Assembly: GCF_003611735.1 (NCBI RefSeq)
Contig: NZ_RAWG01000059.1
Coordinates: forward strand, 1-41,743
Reading direction: 5' to 3'
DNA from: Corallococcus sicarius
GTDB lineage: Bacteria > Myxococcota > Myxococcia > Myxococcales > Myxococcaceae
Length of the DNA stretch: 41,743 bases
This document shows positions 34,669 to 41,743 of this stretch, piece by piece. The notes beneath the pieces were generated by a model. The model was not told the origin of the DNA. It was given only the letters and a program-made list of their open reading frames with translations, and did no database searches. Numbering within the stretch: position 1 is the first letter of the stretch; every line of letters begins with the position of its first letter. The position numbers and the translations under genes were made by a program.

Positions 34669-36201
34669 ATGCGTCGCTCCCTGTTCCTCGCGGTCCTGCT
34701 GTCCGGCGCACCGGCCCTGGCGGCTGGCAACCCTCCCCCCATCACCACGGATTCCGGCGCGCCGCTGGGCACCAACCAGAGTTCGAAGACGGCCGGGCCC
34801 CGCGGCGGCATCCTGCTGGAGGACTTCGCCCTCATTGAGAAGCTGGCGCGCTTCGACCGTGAGCGCATCCCGGAGCGCGTGGTGCATGCACGCGGCGTGG
34901 GCGCCTATGGCTCCTTCGAGAGCTACGGCGACTTCTCGCAGCTGACGCGCGCGTCGGTCTTCTCCCAGAAGGGCAAGAAGACGCCGATGTTCGTGCGCTT
35001 CTCCACGGTCATCCACCCCAGCGGCTCGCCGGAGACGCTGCGCGATCCCCGCGGCTTCGCGCTGAAGTTCTACACGGACCAGGGCAACTGGGACCTGGTC
35101 GGCAACAACCTGCCCATCTTCTTCATCCGCGACGCCATCAAGTTCCCGGACATGGTGCACTCGCTCAAGCCGTCGCCTGTCACCAACCGGCAGGACCCGA
35201 ACCGCTTCTTCGACTTCTTCAGCCACCAGCCCGAGTCCACGCACATGCTCACGCAGGTCTACTCGGACCTGGGCATCCCGGCGAACTACCGCCAGATGGA
35301 TGGCAACGGCGTGCACGCCTACAAGTTCGTCAACGCCAAGGGCGAGGTGAAGTACGTCAAGTTCAACTGGAAGTCGCAGCAGGGCGTGAAGGGCCTCACC
35401 GCGGAAGAAGCGACGAAGGTGGGCGGCCAGGACTTCCAGCACGCGACGCACGACCTCTACACGAACATCCAGCAGGGCAAGTTCCCCTCGTGGGAGCTGA
35501 GCGTGCAGGTGTTGGACCCCAAGGACCTGGACGGCTTCTCGTTCGATCCGCTGGACGCGACCAAGGAGTGGCCCAAGGACAAGCTGCCCCCGGTGAAGCT
35601 GGGCAAGTTCACGCTCAACAAGATGCCGGACAACTTCTTCGAGGAGACCGAGCAGGCCGCCTTCTCCCCGGGCGTGGTGCCGCCGGGCATCGAGCCGTCC
35701 GAGGACCGGCTGCTGCAGGGCCGCCTCTTCTCCTACGCGGACACGCAGCGCTACCGCGTGGGCGCCAACTACCTGTCGCTGCCGGTGAACCACGCGCGCG
35801 CGGCGGTGAACAACAACAGCCAGGCGGGCGCGATGAACACGTCCAACACGAAGTCGGACGTGAACTACGAGCCCAGCATCACGAAGGAGACGAAGGACAC
35901 GCCCGAGGCGCTCCTGTCCCAGGCTCCCCTCGCGGGCACCACGCAGCAGCGGGCCATCGAGAAGACGGACAACTTCACGCAGGCCGGCGCCTTCTACGCG
36001 GCGCTCGACGCGGGCGGCAAGGAGCGGCTGATCCAGAACCTGGCCGGCGACCTGGGCCAGGTGCGTGACGCGAAGGTGAAGGCGCGCCTCGTCGGCTTCT
36101 TCTACACGGCCCACGCGGACTACGGCACGCGGCTGGCCAAGGCCGTGAACGTGAAGCTCGACGACGCGAAGGCCGCCATGGCCCCGCTCGCCGCGCGCTA
36201 G
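34669..36201 (+). CDS. Secreted haem catalase
   Basis: This is a 510-residue monofunctional catalase (2 H2O2 to O2 and water). The distal-pocket His is near residue 73 in RVVHARGVGAYG, the conserved Asn is in the NWDLVGNNLPIFFIRDAI region, and the proximal haem ligand Tyr is near 356 in RLFSYADTQRYR. An N-terminal signal peptide (LFLAVLLSGAPALAAG, about residues 4-19) predicts export, unlike typical cytosolic catalases. The ATG 34669 has AGGAG 9 bases upstream; the TTG at 34627 would lie before the predicted transcription start. A sigma-54-type promoter precedes it and an ankyrin gene follows. Confidence 0.95.
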   Translation: MRRSLFLAVLLSGAPALAAGNPPPITTDSGAPLGTNQSSKTAGPRGGILLEDFALIEKLARFDRERIPERVVHARGVGAYGSFESYGDFSQLTRASVFSQKGKKTPMFVRFSTVIHPSGSPETLRDPRGFALKFYTDQGNWDLVGNNLPIFFIRDAIKFPDMVHSLKPSPVTNRQDPNRFFDFFSHQPESTHMLTQVYSDLGIPANYRQMDGNGVHAYKFVNAKGEVKYVKFNWKSQQGVKGLTAEEATKVGGQDFQHATHDLYTNIQQGKFPSWELSVQVLDPKDLDGFSFDPLDATKEWPKDKLPPVKLGKFTLNKMPDNFFEETEQAAFSPGVVPPGIEPSEDRLLQGRLFSYADTQRYRVGANYLSLPVNHARAAVNNNSQAGAMNTSNTKSDVNYEPSITKETKDTPEALLSQAPLAGTTQQRAIEKTDNFTQAGAFYAALDAGGKERLIQNLAGDLGQVRDAKVKARLVGFFYTAHADYGTRLAKAVNVKLDDAKAAMAPLAAR

Positions 36202-36243
36202 TCCGACCGTCACCGCTGCTTCGCTTCTTCCAACGCCACACAA

Positions 36244-36276
36244 GGCCCCCGTCCTCGCCCACGCGAGGCGGGGGCC
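36244..36276 (+). terminator. Strong hairpin between catalase and ankyrin genes
   Basis: GGCCCCCG pairs with CGGGGGCC, and inside it CCTCGC pairs with GCGAGG around a CCAC loop. That is fourteen pairs with one bulged T. No T-run follows, so it is more likely an RNA processing or attenuation element that lowers ankyrin expression relative to catalase than a full terminator. Confidence 0.5.
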
Positions 36277-36294
36277 CCCTGGAGACACGCCCTC

Positions 36295-36909
36295 ATGGTT
36301 CGCAAGCTGCTGCTCGGTTCGTTGGGTCTGCTGATGCTCGTCTGTGCGCTGCTGACCGCCGCATGGATGTCGCTGCGCGCCCCCGCGCCTTCCGGACGGC
36401 TGCTCGCCACCAGCGACGCGGAGCGCTACCTGCTGGCCGCCGCGCGCGAGGGCGAGACGGACATCGTCACCGGGCTGCTCAAGGCCGGCACGCCGGTGGA
36501 GGCGCGTGACGCCCGCGGCTTCTCCCCCCTCATCCTCGCCGCCTACCATGGCCATACGCAGACGGTGGAGGCGCTCATCGCCGCCGGGGCCGACGCGTGC
36601 GCCGGCGACAACCGCGGCAACACCGCCCTCATGGGCGCCGCCTTCAAGGGCTACGCGGACGTCGTGAAGGTGCTGAACGCCCAGCCCTGCGCGGTGGACC
36701 AGACCAACCGCCTGGGTCAGACGGCCCTGATGTTCGCGGTCCTCTTCGGCCGTGACGAGGTCGCCAACGAGCTGCGCCACCAGGGCGCCTCCCCCGCGCT
36801 GCGTGACGCAAGCGGCCGCTCCGCGGAGGACTGGGCCCGGACCCAGACACCCACCGCCCCGGTGGCCCCGGCCACCTCCGTGGAGGCCCCGACCGCCCAG
36901 GTCCGTTGA
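36295..36909 (+). CDS. Membrane-anchored ankyrin-repeat protein (AnkB-like)
   Basis: This 204-residue protein has an N-terminal hydrophobic anchor (LLLGSLGLLMLVCALLTAAW, about 5-24) and four to five ankyrin repeats (about 45-185). These show as TDIVTGLLKAGTPVEARDAR, GFSPLILAAYHGHTQTVEAL, GNTALMGAAFKGYADVVKVL and GQTALMFAVLFGRDEVANEL. A Pro/Ala-rich tail follows. In Pseudomonas aeruginosa the membrane ankyrin AnkB next to a catalase gene is needed for full catalase activity. The same pairing here suggests a catalase-support or haem-loading role in the envelope. GGAG lies 11 bases before the ATG. Confidence 0.88.
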   Translation: MVRKLLLGSLGLLMLVCALLTAAWMSLRAPAPSGRLLATSDAERYLLAAAREGETDIVTGLLKAGTPVEARDARGFSPLILAAYHGHTQTVEALIAAGADACAGDNRGNTALMGAAFKGYADVVKVLNAQPCAVDQTNRLGQTALMFAVLFGRDEVANELRHQGASPALRDASGRSAEDWARTQTPTAPVAPATSVEAPTAQVR

Positions 36910-36970
36910 CCACGCCGCATGCCGGCACGCTCCCCTGGCGGCCTTGCGACTCATCAGGGTCCTGACTGAC

Positions 36971-36998
36971 TTGAGATGGCACATTAGTCTGATTAATA
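36971..36998 (+). promoter_or_regulatory. Candidate promoter of the GH18 gene
   Basis: TTGAGA (36971-36976) is followed after 16 bases by TTAATA (36993-36998) in the most AT-rich stretch of this region. It gives a leader of about 100 bases that contains the inverted repeats TGGCA-N8-TGCCA (37010-37027) and ATGGGGTC-T-GACCCCAT (37056-37072). Confidence 0.4.
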
Positions 36999-37055
36999 GC
37001 CAAATCCAATGGCATGCGAAATTGCCACCGTCTCCCATTGAGCATTGACTCACAC

Positions 37056-37072
37056 ATGGGGTCTGACCCCAT
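37056..37072. repeat. 17-bp palindrome ATGGGGTC-T-GACCCCAT
   Basis: Perfect eight-base arms around one T. Palindromes of the TGGGGTC/GACCCCA type are seen in many proteobacteria near REP-like or transposase-linked sequences (recalled, not checked). Here it sits 34 bases before the GH18 ATG and could equally be an operator or leader hairpin. Confidence 0.45.
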
Positions 37073-37105
37073 ATCGCCCCGGGCCATCACAAGGGGGGCC
37101 CTGGG

Positions 37106-38881
37106 ATGAACAACCATCGAGCGGTGCCGGTGCGGTTGTGGGTGGGATTGACGCTGGTGGTGATGCTGGGTGGCTGTGACTTTGGACTCGGAGGGGGGCC
37201 GGATGAACCGGAGGAAGGCCCGCCCGAGGCTCCGAAGCAGGTCGTCGCGCAGCCCGCGGATGCCTCCGCGCTGGTGACGTGGACCGTGCCCCCCAAGGAT
37301 GGCGGCAGCCCGCTGCTGTACTACGTGGTCCGCTGCGTGCCCGAGTGTGGCGGCGCCCTGGTGACGGCGCCCGATACGCAGGCGATGATCCGGGGGCTCA
37401 ACAACGGCATCACCTACGTGTTCAAGGTCGCGGCGGTGAACGCGATGGGCGAGGGGGAGTCCTCCGTGGAGACGGAGCTCGTGACGCCGCAGGCGGGCAT
37501 GAGCATCCCGAACCCCACGGTGCCAGGGCAGCCGCGCTCCGTGGTCCCCACGGCGGGCAATGGCCAGGCGTACGTGAGCTGGCTGGCACCGGCGAGCTTC
37601 GGCGGCCGGCCGTTGTCGTACTTCAAGGTGATGGCGGAGCCGGGCGGCGCGACGGTGAAGGTGGATGCGCCGGTTTCAGGCGCGCTCATCCCGGGGCTCA
37701 CCAACGGCACCGCGTACCGCTTCAGCGTCTGCGCGGCCAACGAGCTGGGTGAGGGCCCCTGCGTGCGCACCTCCACGCCGGTGAAGCCGCGCGCCGGCGG
37801 GGCCCCGACGGACTGGGTGATGGGCTACTGGGTGGGCTACCAGAAGGACCTGTACCCGGTGGACTCGGTGGACATGTCGCTGCTCACGCACGTGGTGGTG
37901 GGCCGCATCCGTCCGCGCATCGACGGCACGCTCTACACCGACTTCGACGTCTCCGCGCACGAAGGGCCCATCCTGGCGAAGAAGCTGGCGCAGCGGGCGC
38001 ACAAGGAAGGCAAGAAGGCGCTGCTGATGCTGGGCGGCATGGGCGAGTACAAGAACTTCAAGGCCGCGACGGAGACGATGGAGAAGCGCCGCAGCCTGGT
38101 GCGGAACATCCTCACCGTCATGCGCGAGCTGGAGTTCGACGGCGTGGATGTGGACTGGGAACCCATCCTCCTGCCGGGCGACGCCCCCCCACTGCTGGCG
38201 CTGCTGGACGACCTGCGCGCCGCGGACGAGAAGATCATCATCACGGTGCCCGTGGGCTGGGTGAACTCCAACTTCCCACTGCCCAAGGTGGAGGCGGACT
38301 TCCACAAGGAACTCGCGGCCCGCGTCGACCAGATGAACATCATGTCCTACAAGATGAGCGGCCACTGGGGAGGGTGGTACAGCTGGCACTCCAGCGCGCT
38401 GCTCGGCGAGGGCGGCCACCACCCAAGCTCCGTCTCCAGTTCGGTGAAGGCCTTCGTCGACGCGGGCGTGCCCCCGCAGCGCATCGGCGTGGGCATCGGC
38501 TTCTTCGGCACCTGCTGGAAGGGCGTCACGGAGCCGCGCACGCCGCTGGACGGACGGGAGGGCGTGGTGGAGGAGAACAGCGACAACGCGATGAGCTACT
38601 TCAACATCCAGACGTACTACCACTCTACGGCGACCTACCACTGGGACGAGGAGGCGCGGGTGCCCTACCTCAGCTCCTCCTCGGCCTACGGCCCCCAGTT
38701 GTGCAACTACATCTCCTACGAGGACATCCCGTCCGTCACGGAGAAGGGGCGCTGGGCGCGCGAGCAGGGCCTGGGCGGCGGCATCATCTGGACCATCAAC
38801 CAGGGCCACTTCCCGAAGGCCCCGGAGGGCCAGAAGGATCCGCTGATGCAGGCCGTGCACACGGCCTTCCTCAAGCCCTAG
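37106..38881 (+). CDS. GH18 chitinase-like lipoprotein with two fibronectin III domains
   Basis: This is a 591-residue predicted lipoprotein (signal ending MLGGC, cysteine at residue 24). After an acidic Gly/Pro linker come two FN3 domains (about 40-132 and 140-228), with the repeated NGxxYxFxVxAxNxxGEG motif. A GH18 TIM barrel fills about 235-590. The catalytic motif DGVDVDWEP (about 345-353, consensus DxxDxDxE) has its acid intact, and MNIMSYKMSG and GGGIIWTINQG fit the family. It probably hydrolyses chitin or related GlcNAc polymers at the cell surface, useful to a predator of fungi and bacteria. Its stop overlaps the convergent kdd stop (CTAG). Confidence 0.93.
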   Translation: MNNHRAVPVRLWVGLTLVVMLGGCDFGLGGGPDEPEEGPPEAPKQVVAQPADASALVTWTVPPKDGGSPLLYYVVRCVPECGGALVTAPDTQAMIRGLNNGITYVFKVAAVNAMGEGESSVETELVTPQAGMSIPNPTVPGQPRSVVPTAGNGQAYVSWLAPASFGGRPLSYFKVMAEPGGATVKVDAPVSGALIPGLTNGTAYRFSVCAANELGEGPCVRTSTPVKPRAGGAPTDWVMGYWVGYQKDLYPVDSVDMSLLTHVVVGRIRPRIDGTLYTDFDVSAHEGPILAKKLAQRAHKEGKKALLMLGGMGEYKNFKAATETMEKRRSLVRNILTVMRELEFDGVDVDWEPILLPGDAPPLLALLDDLRAADEKIIITVPVGWVNSNFPLPKVEADFHKELAARVDQMNIMSYKMSGHWGGWYSWHSSALLGEGGHHPSSVSSSVKAFVDAGVPPQRIGVGIGFFGTCWKGVTEPRTPLDGREGVVEENSDNAMSYFNIQTYYHSTATYHWDEEARVPYLSSSSAYGPQLCNYISYEDIPSVTEKGRWAREQGLGGGIIWTINQGHFPKAPEGQKDPLMQAVHTAFLKP

Positions 38882-39909
38882 ACGTAGCGCGCTTCGAACA
38901 GCTGGCGCAGCGACGGTTCGGTGCGCAGCAGGTCCAGCGTGAGGGCGGCGTGGCCGGGCACGTACCCATTGCCCACGAGCATGGTGACGTCCTTGCCCAC
39001 GCCCTCCGCGCCCAGGGCCGCCGTGGTGAAGCTGGTGGCCATGGAGAAGAAGATGACGGTGCCGCCGTCCTTCACGGACAGCAGGGACGCCATCTCCGTG
39101 TTGCCCACGCTGGCGCAGTTGACGACCAGGTCGCAGAGCTGACCGCCCGTCGCGCGCTGCACCGCCTCCATCACGTCCACGCCCTGGGTGGCGTCCACCT
39201 TCAGCGCCTCGTCACACAGGCCGATGGCGGACAGCGCGTCCAGCGCCTTCTGGGAGATGTCCATCGCGAGCAGCTTGCCGCGGCTCTCCAGGCTGCGCCG
39301 CGCCTGGGCAAGGCACAGCGCGCCGCTCTTGCCCGCGCCCAGCACCGCCACCGTCATGCCCGGACGCACGTAGCGCGCCACCAGCGCGGGCGCGCCGCAC
39401 ACGTCCAGCGCCGCGAGCGCCAGCGTGTCCGGCATGTCCTCCGGCAGCTTCGCGTAGATGCCGCTCGCGAAGAGCAGCGCGTGGCCGCGGATGTCCACCC
39501 GGTCGATGTCCGCGTGCACCGCCTTCACCTCTTCGATGACGAGCGGCGTGAGCGTCAGGCTCACCAGCGTGGCGATGCGGTCGCCCTTCTTCAGCACGCC
39601 GTTGGCGGGGTGCTTCGCGCCCAATTCCTTCACGCGGCCAATCAGCATGCCGCCGGAGCCGGTGACGGGGTTCTGCATCTTGCCGCGCTCGAGGACGATG
39701 TCCTGGATGCGCCGGGCGATGCGGGCCGGGTCGCCGCCCACGTCGTCCTTGATCTGCTTGAACGACGCGGCGTCGATGTTGAGGCTCTCCACGTCGATGA
39801 GCAGCTCCTCCTCGCGGCACGGCAGCGAGGGGTCCAGCTTGCGGGCGCGCTGCGGCAGCACGCCCTTCTCACCCACGACGCGCGACAGCCCGTACGAATC
39901 AGTCCCCAT
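38878..39909 (-). CDS. kdd: L-erythro-3,5-diaminohexanoate dehydrogenase
   Basis: This is a 343-residue NAD(P)-dependent enzyme that oxidatively deaminates 3,5-diaminohexanoate to 3-keto-5-aminohexanoate, the step between KamDE and Kce. Seen: KDDVGGDPARIARRI, the VTGSGGMLIGRV segment, an MDR-like Rossmann motif VAVLGAGKSGAL (about 184-195), and VNCASVGNTEMASLL. The ATG 39909 has AAGGGG upstream. It follows the esterase gene by 10 bases on the minus strand and lies about 4.5 kb from kamD, so the lysine pathway is split between two transcripts. Confidence 0.93.
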   Translation of the reverse strand: MGTDSYGLSRVVGEKGVLPQRARKLDPSLPCREEELLIDVESLNIDAASFKQIKDDVGGDPARIARRIQDIVLERGKMQNPVTGSGGMLIGRVKELGAKHPANGVLKKGDRIATLVSLTLTPLVIEEVKAVHADIDRVDIRGHALLFASGIYAKLPEDMPDTLALAALDVCGAPALVARYVRPGMTVAVLGAGKSGALCLAQARRSLESRGKLLAMDISQKALDALSAIGLCDEALKVDATQGVDVMEAVQRATGGQLCDLVVNCASVGNTEMASLLSVKDGGTVIFFSMATSFTTAALGAEGVGKDVTMLVGNGYVPGHAALTLDLLRTEPSLRQLFEARYV

Positions 39910-39919
39910 GACGTCCCCT

Positions 39920-40927
39920 TCAGTCCTGCGACAGGCGCGGCACCAGCACCGCCAGCGAGCGCTCGAAACGGTACGACACACCGGAGTGGCCGTCCTCGAA
40001 CTCCTCGTGCACCACGTCCACGCCCGCGGCCTTCAGGTCGTCGGCCACCATGCGCGTGCCCCAGCGCAGGTTGAACTCGTCGCGCGTGCCACAGTCGAGG
40101 AACACCGTCTTCAGCTTGCGGAAGCTGTCCAGGAACTTGGGCACGAAGCGCACCGGATCATGCACGAGCCACCGGTTCCACACGTCCAGCCGCATCTTCG
40201 CGTTCTGCTGATCGAAGGGCAGCTCCAGATTGAGCGGCTCGCCCTTCTTCGGCGAGTACGCGGCCGCCATGGCGAGGATGTTGACGACGGGGAAGTCGTC
40301 GCCGCGCAGCTTGGTCTCCTGCGCGCGCATGCGCATCTCCGTCACCCACGCCTCCACGCCGCCGGCCTTGAGCAGCGCGGTGGCCGCCTTGGGCAGGTCG
40401 GGCAGGTAGGAGTACTCGAAGTAGGAGTCCGGCGCGTGCGCGCCCACCAGCGAGAACAGCTCCGGGTGGTAGCGGCCCATCACCAGCGCGCCGTAGCCGC
40501 CGGAGCTGTGGCCCACCACCGCGCGCGAGGCCGCCTTGGGCAGCGTGCGCCAGGTCTTGTCCACGAAGCCGACGATGTCCTTGGCCAGGTAGTCGCGGTA
40601 GCGCCCGATGGCGTCGCTGTTCACCCACTGGCTGCCGCCCAGCTTCGTCCACGCGTCCGGGAAGACGCCGATGAAGGGCGGAATGGCGCCCTTCTGGATG
40701 AGGGCGTCCAGGCGGTCCGGCACCGACGGGGCGAAGCCGGACGCGTTCGTCCAGGAGGCGCCGCCGCTGCCGAAGGCGTGCAGGAAGTAGACGACCGGGT
40801 AGCGCTGGGTGCCCTCGCCGTAGCCCGGCGGCAGGTACACGGTGAGCCGGCGACGGGCCGGATCCCCCAGCGGATTGTTCTCCAGCGCGGGCGACTGCAC
40901 TTCGCGCGTCTCGAGCACTCCCTTCAT
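39920..40927 (-). CDS. Alpha/beta-hydrolase esterase (esterase D/PF00756 type)
   Basis: This is a 335-residue serine hydrolase. It has the oxyanion-hole region VVYFLHAFGSGGASW near the N-terminus, nucleophile elbow GHSSGGYGALV (Ser near residue 139), and the catalytic His in EEFEDGHSGVSYRF near the C-terminus. It has no signal peptide, so it is probably cytosolic. The family covers S-formylglutathione hydrolases and enterochelin/mycolyl-type esterases; the substrate is unknown. AAGGAGG precedes the ATG. It is followed after 10 bases by kdd and is probably co-transcribed with it. A link to lysine breakdown is possible but unproven. Confidence 0.88.
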   Translation of the reverse strand: MKGVLETREVQSPALENNPLGDPARRRLTVYLPPGYGEGTQRYPVVYFLHAFGSGGASWTNASGFAPSVPDRLDALIQKGAIPPFIGVFPDAWTKLGGSQWVNSDAIGRYRDYLAKDIVGFVDKTWRTLPKAASRAVVGHSSGGYGALVMGRYHPELFSLVGAHAPDSYFEYSYLPDLPKAATALLKAGGVEAWVTEMRMRAQETKLRGDDFPVVNILAMAAAYSPKKGEPLNLELPFDQQNAKMRLDVWNRWLVHDPVRFVPKFLDSFRKLKTVFLDCGTRDEFNLRWGTRMVADDLKAAGVDVVHEEFEDGHSGVSYRFERSLAVLVPRLSQD

Positions 40928-40962
40928 CGTGGCTCCCCTCCTTCGCGGTGCTCCCAGCGAAT

Positions 40963-41743
40963 CTAAGCGCTGGAGCCCGGCTGCTTGCCGAACAGCTTCA
41001 TCACCTGTTGCAGGTCCTCCCACGCCTTGCGCTTCTCCGCGTTGTTGCGCAGCAGATAGGCGGGGTGGAAGGTGGGCATGAGCTGGATGCCCTCGTATTC
41101 GCGCCACGTGCCCCGCATCTTCGTGATGGGGGTGGTGTCACGCAGCAGCGTCTGCGCCGCGAACTTGCCCAGCGCGACGATGGCCCGGGGCTGGAGCGCG
41201 AGCAGCTGCGAGCGCAGGAACGGCTCGCACGCGGCGATCTCGTCCGGCTCCGGGTTGCGGTTGCCCGGCGGGCGGCACTTCACGACGTTGCAGATGTAGA
41301 CATCGTTCCGGCTGAAGCCCATCGCGGCGATCATCTTCGTGAGCAGGTCTCCCGCGGGGCCCACGAAGGGCACGCCCTGGATGTCCTCGTTCTCACCGGG
41401 GCCCTCGCCCACGAACACCAGCTCCGCGCGCGGGTTGCCGGAGCCGAACACGATGTTCTTGCGGCCCGTGCACAGCTTGCAGCGCCGGCAGTCGCCCAGC
41501 TCGCGGCGGATCTGATCCAGCGTGGGCCGCTCGCCCTCCACCACGCCCGGCAGCGCGCCGTTGTAGCGGGGCGTCGTGCGGGGCACGTCCACGAGCATCC
41601 CCGGGGCCGCAGGGGCCGCGCGCGGGGCGGCCGGCGGTGTGGTCGGTGCGGCGGTGGCGACCATCACCGGGCGCGCAGGCGGCGCGGCCGGGGTCCCCGA
41701 CGCCAGCGGACGGGAGGCGGCCAGCGGGGCGCGGGGTGCGGCG
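40963..41743 (-). CDS. Type-4 uracil-DNA glycosylase (partial, 5' end beyond window)
   Basis: This is an iron-sulfur uracil-DNA glycosylase that removes uracil from DNA. Cys motifs for the 4Fe-4S cluster are seen (CRRCKLC, then VVKCRPPGNR and AACEPF), along with active-site motif GEGPGENEDIQG and HPAYLLR in the C-terminal part. The reading frame continues upstream of GTG 41667 as an Ala/Pro-rich stretch with no stop to the window edge, so the true start is probably outside and the catalytic domain has a disordered N-terminal extension. It lies 35 bases upstream of the esterase on the same strand. Confidence 0.9.
   Translation of the reverse strand, partial: AAPRAPLAASRPLASGTPAAPPARPVMVATAAPTTPPAAPRAAPAAPGMLVDVPRTTPRYNGALPGVVEGERPTLDQIRRELGDCRRCKLCTGRKNIVFGSGNPRAELVFVGEGPGENEDIQGVPFVGPAGDLLTKMIAAMGFSRNDVYICNVVKCRPPGNRNPEPDEIAACEPFLRSQLLALQPRAIVALGKFAAQTLLRDTTPITKMRGTWREYEGIQLMPTFHPAYLLRNNAEKRKAWEDLQQVMKLFGKQPGSSA

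Noticed and set aside
37010-37027. Sigma-54 promoter upstream of the GH18 gene
   Set aside because: TGGCATGCGAAATTGC looks like -24/-12 but the GG and GC are eleven bases apart instead of ten, which normally abolishes function.
34324-37053. 909-codon minus-strand open frame across the catalase and ankyrin genes
   Set aside because: It spans two secure genes and a regulatory gap, has shadow-type composition and no recognisable domain.

Overview
The window is very GC-rich, gene-dense bacterial DNA. Two adjacent small ribbon-helix-helix-like proteins of a type I associate with myxobacteria, many predicted lipoproteins, TTG/GTG starts and the enzyme mix point to a Myxococcaceae chromosome (Myxococcus/Corallococcus-like). 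That assignment is an inference from style. I found no rRNA, tRNA, CRISPR array, transposase or prophage gene.

Layout. (1) 313-3979, plus: histidine degradation, hutU, an outer-membrane-type lipoprotein, hutI. (2) 4067-4942, plus: a class II glutamine amidotransferase. (3) 4962-11005, minus: tsaE, nnr, acpS and pdxJ form one operon (transcribed pdxJ to tsaE), with glmM and folP upstream. (4) 11161-14626, minus: ftsH and tilS. (5) 14627-15591: a long gap with an orphan terminator, then two tandem RHH paralogues. (6) 15640-21530: an envelope uptake locus. A TonB-dependent receptor with a 57-bp-repeat linker is translationally coupled to a lipoprotein made only of a 5'-nucleotidase C-terminal domain. 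A ChaN/Tiki-type protein is divergent. (7) 21614-23194, plus: acyl-CoA carboxylase carboxyltransferase behind a perfect 24-bp palindrome. (8) 23259-27542, minus: a Kbp/YgaU-like BON-LysM protein, two lipoproteins, a Spy-like protein, and a methyltransferase/SDR pair. (9) 27815-29989: a TetR regulator divergent from an FAD monooxygenase, with twin operators between them. (10) 30279-34314, minus: lysine-fermentation operon kamD, a small secreted protein, kamE, kal, kce, linked by ATGA/GTGA overlaps. (11) 34474-36909, plus: a secreted catalase and a membrane-anchored ankyrin protein. They lie behind what looks like a complete sigma-54 control region: four CACCG-N6-CGGTG repeats, an IHF-consensus match and a -24/-12 element. 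(12) 37106-38881, plus: a GH18 lipoprotein with two FN3 domains. (13) 38878-41743, minus: kdd (the missing lysine-pathway step), an esterase and a type-4 uracil-DNA glycosylase cut by the window end.

Together, kamDE, kdd, kce and kal carry beta-lysine through 3,5-diaminohexanoate and 3-keto-5-aminohexanoate to acetoacetate plus crotonyl-CoA. kamA (lysine 2,3-aminomutase) is not in the window. The most noteworthy items are the sigma-54-type catalase promoter, the receptor/nucleotidase-C lipoprotein pair, the secreted protein embedded in the kam operon, and the tandem copies of the kce gene tail.
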